DNA of 64,000 nt from Zygnema cylindricum (lineage: Eukaryota > Streptophyta > Zygnematophyceae > Zygnematales > Zygnemataceae): contig JBBHKE010002202.1 in assembly GCA_037447655.1 (NCBI GenBank), positions 1-64,000 of the forward strand, written 5' to 3'. The notes below the pieces were generated by a model. That model had not been told where the DNA came from. It made no database searches and was given only the letters and a program-made list of their open reading frames with translations. Numbering within the stretch: position 1 is the first letter of the stretch; each line of letters begins with the position of its first letter. Positions 22,383 through 34,880 of the stretch are shown piece after piece. The translations under genes were made by a program, and so were the position numbers.

Positions 22383-23431
22383 TGAAACTCTGAGACCTCC
22401 ATAAGTCCTCAGAGTGGACAGCTTCCAAGAAGCCTCTAGGATAATCCTGACCCCTTTGTGTTTAAGCAAAAATAACTGCCACCCTGGCAGACAAAAACTC
22501 TGACCAACTTCACCCCTGTGAAGACAAGACTCCCCTGAGTTGATAGCAAAAAGAATCTCTGAATTTGCTCCCCTGAGCAGTAAGTTATGGAGGGTCAAAG
22601 TTGACCTTTTGTACAGAAGCTCTCTGGGAGAGGGGGTCCTATCTTCTAATTTTTCTAAGTCCTATCTCTCTCACAGACTCTATCTATTGATGTACGGAAC
22701 CAATCAGAATTGAGTTCCGTACGTAAAAGTACAGCTGCCGGTGTACTTTATGTACGGACATTGTACGACATGGTCAAAATGTCGACACATGTCAAATCCG
22801 GATTCGGTGCCATAATCTCCGGAGATTCCACAATCCAACGGAATTTCGCCACGCGTCATCCGATGTGGCGATGGCCACAAACCGCCGAAAACTTCCTCCG
22901 CGATCTCGGCGCTAATCCCAGCCGTCCGATTAAATTCGGCTTTAATCGTAGCCGTAATAAATACATGCGCGGTATTTGTTTCATTTACGAAACAAATGCG
23001 CGGTACTGATTTCTGTCCGTACCGTAAGTCGTACATTATATATTACTGGATCTATGTATCCCGTAATTCATTTCAGTTAAATGGTTTATCGCTTGTATAC
23101 ATATGTAAATAATTATCAAACTATATGCTAGGTAACACTACCGCTAGATTAAACGGCTAAGGCTACCGGCTACTTCATGTCTGCCGGCCGGCATGTACAA
23201 GGATCAAATCCTGCCGCCGGCACATACATTTTAATTAAATATATAAACCCTAATATAAAATTCCCGTAAACCTCAGGATAGCCAAGGTAGCCATGGCTCT
23301 AGCTTCCTCTCCAATTTCTCAGTGACTGCGACAAGTTTGAGAGTTGGAGAGAGAAGTTAGAGATAGACTGCCTCAACTTCTATATTTCTTTTCAGACCTA
23401 GAAAATACTAATAAAACCATTAGTTTCTACA
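22383..23431 (-). repeat. 3' LTR of element A
   Basis: On the minus strand it begins TGTAGAAACTAATGG and ends GAGTTTCA. Long, non-conserved open frames occur in both directions and recur in every family copy. They are part of the LTR and not genes. Confidence 0.95.
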
Positions 23432-23444
23432 CTCCCCTTATTTT
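23432..23444 (-). promoter_or_regulatory. Polypurine tract of A
   Basis: Minus-strand GAAAATAAGGGGAG-type tract between the pol stop codon and the 3' LTR; it primes plus-strand DNA synthesis. Confidence 0.85.
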
Positions 23445-26400
23445 CTAGTCAATCTTTAATTTCAGACCACACTTCTCCCTGCAAAAAATTAGTTTAGGGG
23501 AAGGCACAGGTTTGGTCATCATATCTGCTACCATCTCACTATCTGGTCTGTACTCTAAACTGATTATTTTGTTTTCTACTTTCTCTCTAACAAAGCTGAG
23601 TCTGATGTCCATGTGTTTAGCTTTAAAATGGTGTTTAGGATTGGCAGAAATAGCGATTGCTGCCTGATTATCACAAAATATTTTCTGCACACCACTCTTA
23701 AGGTGACCAAGCTCACCAAGCAAAGACTTGACCCACATCAATTCTTTTACAGCAGAGCAAGAGGCCATATACTCAGCCTCCATGGTGGACTGAGCAATAA
23801 CCTTTTGCTGTTTGCTACTCCAACAGCAAGCCCCATCACCCACATATAATACATATCCAGAAGTACATCTCCTCATCGGAGCATCACCATAACTGGCATC
23901 ACTCCAAGTAGTGATGTCAGTATTCTCCCCACCCAAATGCAACCATAGATCTCTAGTTCCTACCAAGTATCTAAGGACTCTCTTAGCTGCCTCCCAATCC
24001 TTCTTAGTGGGAGCATTTAGACTTCTACTCAGCACTCCTACAGCTGCAGCTAAATCCGGCCGGGTACAATTCATAAAATAGATTAGACTTCCCACTACTT
24101 GCCTGTAAGGAATAGTCTGCATGAACTTCTGTTCTTCATGAGATAATTCCTCGTCTAAGACTATGACTCCTTCTTCCTCACTCCCCTCACTTCCCTTCTT
24201 CAATTCCATTGGAGTTGTACAACTATTAGCTTTATCCATTTGAAATTTTTCAAGCATGTTCCCTATTGCTTCCTTTTGAGTCAATCTTATAATTTTTCTT
24301 TTTCGGTCTCTCTCTACTTGAATTCCCAAAATATATTTTGCTTCCCCCATATCCTTCATTTCAAATCTCCCCTTAAGATCGGTTTTCAGTTTATTAATTT
24401 TTTCCATTGATTTACTTAAAACAAGCAAATCATCAACATAAATTGCAATAAATATAAAACCTTCCTCATCTTCGAAAACATAGATTGAGTGATCTGAGCT
24501 GATCCGAATATATCCTAGACCGGTAAGAAACTCATCAAGCTTCTTATTCCACTGTCGGGGCGCCTGTTTCAAACCATAAAGAGATTTAATCAGCCGGCAT
24601 ACCTTACTCTCCTCTCCTTCTTCCACAAACCCTTCGGGTTGTCGCATGAAGATCTCCTCTTCTAATTCTCCATGCAAAAAGGCTGTTTTGATGTCCATCT
24701 GGTGCACTTCCATGTCTTCGCCGCTGCTAAACTGAGAAGTATGCGGACGGAGGGAAATCTGACCACCGGGGCAAAGGTTTCCTCGTAGTCAATTCCTTCC
24801 TTTTGTGTAAATCCCTTTGCCACTAATCTGGCCTTGTAGCGCTCGATTGTGTTATCTAGGTTCAGTTTTAGTTTGAAAACCCACTTACAACCGATTGGTT
24901 TTCGGTTAGGTGGACAGTCCACCAGCTCCCAAGTATCGGCTGCCATGATTGAAGCCATCTCCTCATTGATGGCTGTCTTCCACCGGTTTCTTTCTGGACA
25001 AGTCATCACCTCTCGATAAGTTTGAGGTTCATCTTGATGAGATAGTTTAGTTACCTTGTTATTAACCTGTTTTTCTTGCAGTCTTTTGCTACTTCTCCTC
25101 CCTCCCTCAAAATCTGAGGCCGGAATAGATGGTTCTCGTGGATTCTTTCGAACAAACTCGGCTTCTCCCCTATCCCTTTATTCCGAATCAATTTCCACCA
25201 CGTCTTCCGCTTCGAGTAGAGTTGTCACTGGAGTTTCCACAGCCGAGTCCTTTTCGGTCTGATTTGTTCCTGCAAGAATGTCATCGTCTCTAAAACCTGG
25301 ATAGTTAGTAAGCTCAAAGTCATCAGAATTTTCTGACTCAAATCTGATTTTTACTGACTTTGTATATTTGAAGGGATCCACAGACTTTCCTTCATCCATA
25401 ACTACTAGATGCTTTACTAAGATTATATCTTCTCTTTTTAGATCATAAACTCTATATCCTTTAACATCCTCATCATATCCTAATAAGTATCCCGGTTTTC
25501 CTTTAGGATCTAGCTTCCAATTGGACCGATCAGTATCTAGACTGAATACTTGACTGCCGAAAACCTTTAAATGAGATAAGTCTGGTTTCCGGCCTGTCCA
25601 TCTCTCATAAGGTGTTTGATCTTTTATAGCTGAAGTAAGAACTCTATTTTTGAGGTAATTAGCACTGTTCATTGCTTCTGCCCAAAACCTTTTTCCTATC
25701 TTCTTATCCGACAACATACTTCTAGCACTATCACTTAGTGTTCTATTTAACCTTTCAGCTACCCCATTCTGTTCCGGATTATCTGGAACTGTCTTTTGGT
25801 GTTGAACCCCATCTTCCCTCAAAAAATCCTCAAACTGGTTAGAAGTATACTCTCCACCATTGTCACTCCTTACTCTCTTGATTGGAGTTTCATGGAGTTT
25901 TTCGCTCCATGCTTTATATTGTCTAAAACAGTCCTCAGCCTCTGACTTGTTTTTCAAAAAATATACTCGGGAATACCGAGACCAATCATCAGTTATAGTC
26001 ATCATAAATCTCTTCCCCCCCGGTGAGGGCACTCTAGCCGGTCCCCAAATATCTGTGTGTACTAGATCTAGAAGTTTTTCTCCCTTGTAGGTGGCTGTTT
26101 TTGGAAAGGGTAATCTGTGTGCTTTACCTTGAGCACACCCACTACAATCACTTATATCATCACTCTCACTGAACTGAATCCCTTCCACCACTCCCATCTT
26201 TTTCATCTCTCTTAACTTATCTAGATTCACATGCCCAAGCCTCTTATGCCACATCATAATATCATGAACACCAGCATAATAAAGTTTCTTCGTTTCATTA
26301 CTTAAGATCAGCCTAAACATCCCATGGCTACCTTTCTCAGCAATGAAATAGACATCCTCCTCAAAACTAGCAGTAAAGACTCCTTCCCTAGTGCTAGTGA

Positions 26401-27802
26401 AAAAACCCTTATCATCTAATATTGATGTAGAGATAAGGTTTTTGTTCAGCTCCGGAATAAACAATACATCGGAGAATGTTAATATGGATGTCTTTCCTTC
26501 TACTAACACTTTCAGATCTACCGATCCTACAAGAATAGTGGTGACTATCCTCCCATCCCCGTACTCTATCTCTACGGTGGGAATCTTTCTTATCTTAGTG
26601 AACAGGTGTCTATCCTTACACATGTGCATTGAGGCACCTGAATCTATAATCCAGCCTGCTTCACCTTTCAATCCACCGTAAGCACATTTCTGCCTTCGTG
26701 GAATTTCAACCTCAGTTTTCGCCTCCAACTCCTCATCCAAAAGGAGCTCATCGTCCTCGTCCTCGGATTCCGCCTCAAGTACCAGTGTGACAAGGGCCTT
26801 TTTCTTTCTTCTCGGGGTACCACCGGTCTACCCCTCCTTTAAACGAAGCTCGGTTAGCTTGGTGCACTCTGCCATATAGTGCCCCGGTTTCTTACAAAAA
26901 TGACATAAACCTTTGGGAGCCCTTGGTTCGAACTCGCCAACCTGTTTTTTCTGCTCCCTACCCCCATAGTTTCCGACTGGTTTCCGGGAATCCTTGTTCC
27001 TCCAATCGGTCGCTGTTGCCAAGGCTTGGCCACTCTTTCCTTCCTTTCGGATCTCTATCGTATTCTCTCGAACGAGAATCATCCCTACCACTGAGTTCCA
27101 TATCCACCTTGAGTCCGGCAAGTCCTGCACACGGTTGACTATGTTCTCGAACTCATCATGTAACTTCATTAGTAAACAGTTAACTTTTTCTTTTTCACTA
27201 AAAAATTTACCCGCACTCTCTAGCTCCATGAAGAGTGTAGCAAGCTCATTGCAAAAATCCAACATATTTCCCCCTTTGTATACATACTCCTTAACTTTTT
27301 GATCAGCCAACTGTTGTTGCTGAATCGTACCACTTCGGTACATCTCTATGAGAGCCATCCAAAGATCGGATGCCCTCTCTACCTGCAAATGAGGACATGC
27401 AAGTCCTTGAGTGAGATGGCGTAGGATGAAGTTTTTTGCCGCCATATTGTTGAAGTCCCAGGTTTCAGTATCATTCTCCTCGTTCCTCGGAATAGGTGAC
27501 ATGAATGCTAAACCAGTTGCTATTGGTGTGGTCGCCTCCTTCTCCTTTCCTTTGTCCACCACCTCTCCTTCCTTTGTTTCCTCCGTTGAAGGTGAATCCT
27601 CTTTCCTGGTGAATCTGCTTCCTTTAAACCCTGGAGGAATTCCAAGACTTGATGGACGCCCCAATCGTCCACTCACTATCCCCCAAAACCTTTTTTCGCA
27701 TAGAGCTCCTATCATCATACTTTCCCAGTATATGAAGCCAGTTCCATTAAAGATTGGTACCCTAGAGGGTGGGCCCATAACCTGAAACTCTGAGACCTCC
27801 AT
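23445..27802 (-). pseudogene. Gag-pol polyprotein of element A, three lesions
   Basis: A single frame of about 1,450 codons encodes gag, protease, integrase, RT and RNase H. Gag runs from the LTR-borne ATG (27802) to a CCHC knuckle, CHFCKKPGHYMAEC. The protease motif is DSGASMHM. Integrase has an HH-CC zinc region (MWHKRLGHVN, CSGCAQGKAH) and a core with HTDIWG, SDNGGEYTS and NPEQNGVAE. RT has YVDDLLVL near 24435, and RNase H ends ADMMTKPVPSPK. Three lesions remain: TAG for CAG at codon 325 (26828-26830), TAA after VVEIDSE (25178-25180), and a 1-nt deletion near 24720 within RT. The lesions are few and all recent, so close relatives may still be active. Confidence 0.95.
27768..27782 (-). promoter_or_regulatory. 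Primer-binding site of A (half-tRNA type)
   Basis: Minus-strand GGTTATGGGCCCACC touches the LTR end. It is complementary to the anticodon stem-loop of plant initiator tRNA-Met (GGTGGGCCCATAACC), not to the tRNA 3' end, as in Drosophila copia. Confidence 0.9.
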
Positions 27803-28831
27803 AAGTCCTCAGAGTGGACAGCTTCCAAGAAGCCTCTAGGATAATCCTGACCCCTTTGTGTTTAAGCAAAAATAACTGCCACCCTGGCAGACAAAAACTC
27901 TGACCAACTTCACCCCTGTGAAGACAAGACTCCCCTGAGTCGATAGCAAAAAGAATCTCTGAATTTGCTCCCCTGAGCAGTAAGTTATGGAGGGTCAAAG
28001 TTGACCTTTTGTACAGAAGCTCTCTGGGAGAGGGGGTCCTATCTTCTAATTTTTCTAAGTCCTATCTCTCTCACAGACTCTATCTACTGATGTACGGAAC
28101 CAATCAGAATTGAGTTCCGTACGTAAAAGTACAGCTGCCGGTGTACTTTATGTACGGACATTGTACGACATGGTCAAAATGTCGACACATGTCAAATCCG
28201 AATTCGGTGCCATAATCTCCGGAGATTCCACAATCCAACGGAATTTCGCCACGCGTCATCCGATGTGGCGATGGCCACAAACCGCCGAAAACTTCCTCCG
28301 CGATGTCGGCGCTAATCCCAGCCGTCCGATTAAATTCGGCTTTAATCGTAGCCGTAATAAATACATGCGCGGTATTTGTTTCATTTACGAAACAAATGCG
28401 CGGTACTGATTTCTGTCCGTACCGTAAGTCGTACATTATATATTACTGGATCTATGTATCCCGTAATTCATTTCAGTTAAATGGTTTATCGCTTGTATAC
28501 ATATGTAAATAATTATCAAACTATATGCTAGGTAACACTACCGCTAGATTAAACGGCTAAGGCTCTCGGCTACTTCGTGTCTGCCGGCCGGCAGGTACAA
28601 GGATCAAATCCTGCCGCCGGCACATACATTTTAATTAAATATATAAACCCTAATATAAAATTCCCGTAAACCTCAGGATAGCCAAGGTAGCCATGGCTCT
28701 AGCTTCCTCTCCAATTTCTCAGTGACTGCGACAAGTTTGAGAGTTGGAGAGAGAAGTTAGAGATAGACTGCCTCGACTTCTATATTTCTTTTCAGACCTA
28801 GAAAATACTAATAAAACCATTAGTTTCTACA
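27783..28831 (-). repeat. 5' LTR of element A
   Basis: 1,049 bp. It carries the gag ATG 20 nt before its end (27800-27802 on the minus strand), the leader hairpin array, the GGTCAACTTTGACC dyad, the stem-loop around GGATTTGATCC and the long hairpin near its start. Confidence 0.95.
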
Positions 28832-28836
28832 AAGTC

Positions 28837-29910
28837 TGCCTCTGACTCCATTCTCTAAGCCCCCACACTTGTTGTAGTCACTGAAGGCTGGAGAGGGAGC
28901 TAGAGCCATGGCTGCCTAAGCTCTTTAGAGAGACGAAGTAGATAATTGTAGGTTTACTAAAAAGGTATTTGACGGACCCAGGATTTGATCCTCGTACCTA
29001 CCGTCCGTCAAACAACCCGTAGCCGATAGCTTTATCCTTTAATCTAAGTCCAATGCTAGGACATAGGGTACGATAAATATATAAACATGAACATTTAGAC
29101 TATTTCATTAAACGGATAGTAAGACATGGATACACTTTGTATTGTACGGACTACAGATTATCTCGAAATGGATATCGCGCATTTGTTTCAAATGTGAAAC
29201 AAATACTGCGCAATTATTTGGACGGCCAATTTTATATGTCGCTCTTCATCGAACGATAGTGGTGCGAGCCGGGATTCCGGAGTGGGCGACTTGGCGTTTT
29301 GGGGCACCGCCACTTCGAATGACACGTGGCAGGATCTAAGAGGATCGCGGAATCTTTGGAACGCGAGATGACAATTTCGGATGTGACAAATGTCACATTA
29401 TGGCGATGTCATACATGGACTGTATAGAAAGTACGTCGGTACTTCTACTTTCCTGTACGGTACAGTATTATGATTGGTCTGTTACCTTAGTACTAGGGGG
29501 CTTAAACAGGGGTTTTAGGACTTAGAATAATTTTGGTAGGTAGCCGCCTCTCTCCCACATAGCACTTGTATAAATAGGCAAACTTTGCCATTAATTACAA
29601 CTCATTTAGTTGACCATTTTCAGTGATTCTTTTTGTTGCAGACTCAAAGGAGTCCAAGCTACACCAAGGTGTAGTCAGTCAAAGTTTTTGCCTGCCTGGG
29701 TGGCTGCATTTCTAAGGGAAAGCCAAAGTGGGTGAATGTGTCTAAAACTGATATTCTAACTTTGGATTCTGTGGTGGAACTGAGCCCACAGAAAGTCTTA
29801 TTTCACAAGGGTGAAGTTCTAATGGGGTTCTGACTGTCAAGGGGTCAATCATTTGGGTTTATATAAACTTGGAGTCGGCACTATCTAGATTAGCTTATTT
29901 GGACTTGCAA
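28837..29910 (+). mobile_element. Family F LTR, right part
   Basis: Continues 22322-22382 and ends at GACTTGCA. With element A and one duplication removed, the LTR is about 1,135 bp. It has a TATAAATA box (29569-29576), a dyad directly after it, and GACTC-AAAG-GAGTC and CTACAC-CAAG-GTGTAG hairpins. The flanks (GTCCT before, AATTC after) do not match, so it may have formed by recombination between elements. Confidence 0.75.
29569..29576 (+). promoter_or_regulatory. TATA box of family F LTR
   Basis: TATAAATA followed immediately by the perfect inverted repeat GGCAAACTTTGCC (29577-29589). Confidence 0.7.
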
Positions 29911-29990
29911 ATTCTATGGGGGAAATGACCCATAGAATTACAGTCCCCCTCAATCATATGATGGGGGCTTGTAAATTCCCCTCGGGGGTC
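29911..29990. repeat. Cluster of perfect short hairpins
   Basis: AATTCTATGGG pairs with CCCATAGAATT across an 8-nt loop (29911-29940). A CCCCC/GGGGG hairpin around CATATG and a CCCCTCGGGGG follow within 50 bp. It directly abuts the end of the family F LTR. Confidence 0.7.
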
Positions 29991-32511
29991 TAAACTAAAA
30001 TGATATTTTGTGCAAAAATTCTTTCACCGTAACATAAATTGCCACGTATACAACCGAAATTGTTACAACATCAATGGGTTGACAAGTACCAAAGGGCACT
30101 AAAATGTGGTATCCCAACGAGGTTTTTTGTGAGGTGGAAACGGAAAAAGAGATCAAAATTGTATCAAGTGTCGTGGCATTTATGATTTAAACAATTTAAC
30201 TTTCAAGGTTTTTCTATTCTACAGATTAAAATTTAAGATGCCATTTTGAGGTAAAACATTATTAAATGAAGAACATTTTTGTGTTTGATGCTATAAGACA
30301 CGGATCACAAAAAGAATTAGAATATCATTATGATAAGTTTTCACATCATTATAATAAAACAAAGTCATGCCACTTGTCAAAATATGGTAATTTTTTATTC
30401 GAGCAAAACCGAGGCAACCATTTATTTTCCATATAAAAGGGACAAAGTACATGTCACTTATTTAAAAATATGTTTAAACTATGACGAAAACGTTTTTTTT
30501 TTTGTAATTCTATTTTTAACTGTTGTTTTTATTTATTTTTTTACCCCTTTGTTCAAATTAACTGTGTAATTAAAAACCTCTAACCAACCCGTTTCGCTTG
30601 CATGATATGGTCCGTAGGTATTGAGCTAAAACCTTGGTGCTTTGTCTCATTTAAAACGTTAATGCAAAGCGACAACAACAATGTATGGAGTTTGTGCTAC
30701 GTGAAATTGTAAAACAAAGTCTCGACACTTGGGCTCTCGTTTCCCTACATCATCTTTGGGCTCTTCACGCACAAACCATTCGCGATGGCGTATATACTTC
30801 CATTTTAAAAGACAAACGTACAGTTTATTTTAGATTTTAATGTGAAATAATGGTTACAGCTTTTCTACCATATCAAAATCTTGTCCACCGTGACACCATT
30901 TTAGCAATTTAAGAATCGCGTTCATGAAATAGCAATTCCAATTACGGAACTTGAACACCATTGGTTACCTAACAGTGTGCAATGAACCTTCAACTTTTCC
31001 AACTTGTTTTTAACCTTTGGTTGGTGACGACACTCATATAATTCGACAATCAGGGCTAGGTTGTTCCTACTTTTCACCATGTTTGTAAAGCAACTTTTTG
31101 ATATACATATTTCCGTCAAAGTCACTAAACGTGTCGCATGGAACCCGATTGGTCTACCACCAGATTTCTCTTTCTCTTCAGAATTCGACATTTCCACTGC
31201 TTAGGGGGGTATAAGGGCTTTAGGTTCCTTTATTGCATCCCTTGACTTTGTTAACCAATTTGTTAAGGACGCCTTGTAGGATAACATTTCTCATTGTGAG
31301 GACCTTCCCAAAAAAATTGATTGAAAAGTAATGTATGTTACCTTAACTCGTTTGTTTGCCCGACGCCTTTTGTACTTGACACGCACTTTTACCCCCAACT
31401 CTTCTTTCTTTTTCTCCCATTCCGAACTTGATCATTGCCTCTTTGAAATTCTATAACTAGTCGGTTATGGTATCTCTGTTCGGATCTAAGGCCTAGTCGC
31501 TTGTAGACAAGTTGCTCAACTAGTCTCTTACGGGGGTCTTAGTTTTTGTCCCACAACCACATCCACGCCAATTGCAAACTTAGGTAGTTGGGCTTTGGTG
31601 TCATCTATTATTTCTTCAATGATACTATTTGTGGAGGATGATACTCTTATTTTAGCTCATGCGTTGTCTCACGTCAAAGAGGGCTTCTTCTCATTCCTGT
31701 AGACATTATTGTCCACTCGAGGACTTTTAGTAGTTCAAGCTAAAGTTGAAGTTCCCAGGTTCTACCTTGTCACCAAATTTCACTTATGCATGCAAAAACA
31801 CATCGTTGATAAGGTAGCCACCGTCAATTTCAATGATCTGCTTAAAGTGCTACGGCTAAATGGGGGAGTAGACCCTGATCGTGTTTGATGCCCCAGGCTA
31901 AAACTTGGCTTATTGCTACACCAATATTCACTTCATTCCGTTTATCTTTTCCTCAATTGTTTGCTGCACTTCGCTTACGACTTGGTTTGCCGCACCTGTT
32001 GTAATACGTGCCTGTTGCCTTGTTTTTCAATCTATAAACAAACAAGGGGTTCATTTGCTCACACAATGGGGAACCATCAACAACACACGACATGGTACTT
32101 GATGCAATCGATGCCATAGGTTTTGAAGTACGATGCACAAAACGTGACTACTCGCATTGAGACCCTATAAATAGTTTCACTCGATTTTCTTTGGAAATAA
32201 TTGGGACCTTGGACTCCTCTTTCAACAATTTTTTTACACGGTTGGTTTCGACGATCTTCCGAAGTTAAAGGACTTGACAACCCTTCTCCAACTCTCATGT
32301 TGACTTTCTACGGCCAACGCATCTCTACCGCCCTTCCACATCTTGAAGCTTTGGCTATAATCCGACGTAGCACGATTATGATTGATGGCCGAGGACCGCG
32401 AGACTTATCCTCGCCGCATCCAACGCATATAGACTATATCCATAGTTTTGATCTTAAGTGTGGCATGGTCTTAGGCTTTAGACTGTAAGATAGATTGTAC
32501 TCATTTAACCG
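29991..32511. other. Unassigned DNA, no recognised gene
   Basis: Several open stretches of 60-95 codons occur on both strands (for example 30922-31197 minus and 32201-32488 plus). None shows a domain I recognise, and neighbouring frames do not join into one protein. This is the largest stretch in the window free of identifiable transposon sequence. Confidence 0.4.
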
Positions 32512-32538
32512 TTTTTTTTTTTTTTTTTTTTTTTTTTT
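32512..32538. repeat. Poly-T run, about 27 nt
   Basis: An uninterrupted T run. On the minus strand it could be the poly-A tail of a retroposed sequence, but nothing next to it on that strand is recognisable. Confidence 0.8.
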
Positions 32539-32860
32539 GTTAAGCTTTTAAAAAACCTTTACTGTGTCTTTACTCCTTTTCGATTTTGGTCTTTTACCGT
32601 TGTTGATCATCAATTCTTATTTGTGACAATCGTGTTTTGTACTTTGATGGTTTAACCATCACGTTTTTGGAGAAAAAATATTTTTCAACTTCACCCTTAT
32701 AACAAAAAACATGCATTAGTGATCTGTATCGGTCAAAAGCGTATTGCGATAAAATCAATACTGATAGTTATCCGTTATCAAACTGTAATAGGATATCCTA
32801 CCTCTTAGAAAATCCCATTATTACAACCAATTTCAACAACACATTCCACACGTTGGAGAA
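32539..32860. other. Unassigned DNA left of element C
   Basis: It contains GTATCGGTCAAAAGCGTATTG near 32727, similar to the end of the hAT element at 19613, and further AT-rich DNA. It may be a decayed hAT end. No gene. Confidence 0.35.
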
Positions 32861-32865
32861 TACAC

Positions 32866-33850
32866 AGTTGAAATTAAAGGTATTTTCTAGGTTATTTAAT
32901 TAAGTTAAATAAGAGTAGGAAAAAGCATAGGCAACCTTCTTCTAACTTCTCTCTCTAGCCCTCATACTTGTCTTAGTCACTGAAGGCTAGAGAGGAAGCT
33001 AGAGCCATGGCTGCCTATGCTCCTTCTTGTCAGAAGGCAGATCATTGGTAAACTTACCAAAAGGATTGACGTACCCAGGATTTGATCCCGATACCTACCG
33101 ACCATTAATCTAGCTATTAGTCTTAACCTGTGGTCTAAGACCAGTGCTGAAGTATATAGGGTACCATAGCTACTTGAAGATAACAAAATAGAGAAGTTTG
33201 GTTTACTGACAAACGGACAACAATCACACAGACACAGTTAAATAGAATTACACTTAAAAGTACTGTTTGTATTTTAAACGGCTATAAATTAAAGCCGACA
33301 TCAATCCAACGACCAAGAAAGAAGTCGGCATCGCGGAATGATCTTTTTGGCGGTTTGCGGTCATAGCCACACCAGGTGACACGTGGCAACATGACATTGG
33401 ATGACGGCATCTCCGGGACATACTATGGCGAACCCGGATATTGCAGGCGTCGTCTTTTTGGCCATGTCGTACAATGGTCGTACAGAAAGTACTCCTGACA
33501 AAGTACCTGTCTGTACTATACACTTAATTGATTGGCTCCGTACATCAGTAGTAGAGGGTTTAGAAAGGGGTTTAGAACTTAGGAAATTAGAGGTAGCCGC
33601 CTCTCTCCTAGAGAGCTTATGTATAAAAGGTCATCATTGACCATTGATAATTTACTACTCTAGGGAGCAAATTCAAGGATTCTTTTTGTGGCAAACTCAA
33701 GGGAGTCGGCTCTTTCAAGGGGTGCACTTTGGTCAGTCTGTATACTGTCTGGGTGTCAGCTATACTTGTACAAACAAAGGGGTTGAGGTCATCATAGAGG
33801 CTTCTAGTAAGCTGTCTGCTTTGAGTACCAATGGAGGTCTCAGAATTGCA
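32866..33850 (+). repeat. 5' LTR of element C
   Basis: 985 bp; the first base has changed from T to A (AGTTGAAATT), and it ends CAGAATTGCA. TATAAAAG lies at 33622-33629. The gag ATG (33831) is 20 nt before the LTR end, as in family A. Confidence 0.92.
33622..33629 (+). promoter_or_regulatory. TATA box of C 5' LTR
   Basis: TATAAAAG, with a GGTCA/TGACC dyad immediately after. Family A copies have ACAAAAG in this place. Confidence 0.7.
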
Positions 33851-34880
33851 AGTTATGGGCCCACCCTCTAGGGTGCCCATTTTCAATGGGACTGGGTTCA
33901 TCTATTGGGAGAGTATGAAGATGGGAGCCCTTTGTGAGAAAAGATTTTGGGGAATAGTGAGTGGGCGAGTGAAGCGCCCATCCGGTTCTGCTATTCCTCC
34001 AGGGTTTGGAGGAAGCAGATTTGGTAGGAAACCAGATCCACCGTCATCAAAGGAATCAGAAGATGGAGAAAGCATCGTGATGGAAAAAGGGAAAGAAAAA
34101 GAGAAATCAACACCTATAGCAACCGGATCTGCTTTCATGTCTCCTATTCCGAGGAATGAGGAGAATGAAATCGATACTTACGACTACAACAACATGGCGG
34201 CGAAGCATTTTGTCCTCCGTCATCTCACACAAGGACTCGCAGGTCCTCATTTGCAGGTGGAAAGGGCATCCGATCTGTGGGATGCTCTTATAGAGATGTA
34301 CTGTAGCGGTACTATTCAGAACAGAAGCTAGCAGATCAAAGGATCAATGGATACTTTCACAAAGGAGAGAAGATGCTCGATTTCTGCAATGAGCTGGCTA
34401 TACTTTACATGGATTTAGAGTGTGCCGAAAAAGTAGAAACCGAAAAGGCAAAGGTTCAGTGCTTACTTATGAAACTACCAGATGAGTATGAGAACATCGT
34501 GAACCGAGTACAGGATCTGGCGGACACCAGGTGGATATGGAATTCGGTAGTTGGTATGATCCTCGTCCGAGAGAACACAATCGAAATCCGGAGGGGAGTT
34601 AAGAGTGGACAAGCCTTGGCGGCCGGAGCAAGTTGGACAAAAAAAGATTCACGAAAACCCCTTTGAAGTAATGGAGGGGAAGATAAAAAAAATCACTCTG
34701 ATGAGTCCGGAACAGTGGGAACCAAAGGGGCTTTGTCATTTCTGCAAGAAACCCGGGCATTACATAGCGGAATGTACCAAACAGACCGAACTTCGGATAA
34801 AGGAGGGGCAGACCAGGGGTCAGCAACGAGGGAAGAAAAAGGCACTTGTCACTCAGGTACTAGAGGAGGAGTCCGATTAG
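33831..34880 (+). pseudogene. Gag of element C
   Basis: It starts inside the LTR (MEVSELQVMGPPSRVPIFNG) and passes through the primer-binding site (AGTTATGGGCCCACC, 33851-33865). The central gag block HLTQGLAGPHLQVERASDLWDAL is conserved with families A and B. A frame slip near 34318 follows GTIQN, and another lies near 34660. The CCHC knuckle CHFCKKPGHYIAEC lies near 34734-34775. A stop (TAG) follows at 34878. The charged linker differs from family A, which supports a separate family. Confidence 0.9.

Larger units (their letters stand above)
22383..28831 (-). mobile_element. Complete Ty1/copia element A
   Basis: 6,449 bp on the minus strand: 3' LTR 22383-23431, polypurine tract, gag-pol 23445-27802, primer-binding site 27768-27782 and 5' LTR 27783-28831. 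The 5-bp target duplication is AAGTC (22378-22382 and 28832-28836). The two LTRs are both 1,049 bp and differ at nine positions by eye (about 99.1% identical), so this is the youngest element with two LTRs in the window. It is inserted in a family F LTR. Confidence 0.97.

Noticed and set aside
23613-23849. Plus-strand frames of 70-125 codons opposite copia pol (also 26391-26681, 27411-27785, 46422-46658)
   Set aside because: They are antisense shadows of gag-pol and recur only because the element recurs.
28104-28436. 110-codon frame that recurs in several LTRs (also 22704-23036, 45496-45846, 49373-49705)
   Set aside because: It lies wholly in the LTR promoter region. It recurs because the LTR recurs, is open on both strands, and resembles no protein. 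Not a gene.
29911-29925. Primer-binding site after the family F LTR (AATTCTATGGG against GGTTATGGGCC)
   Set aside because: The match is poor and needs a gap, and the bases are one arm of a perfect hairpin. The other F copy has its target duplication there.
30922-31197. Possible host gene on the minus strand (91 codons)
   Set aside because: No recognisable domain, no extension into neighbouring frames and no splice-like structure that I could support.
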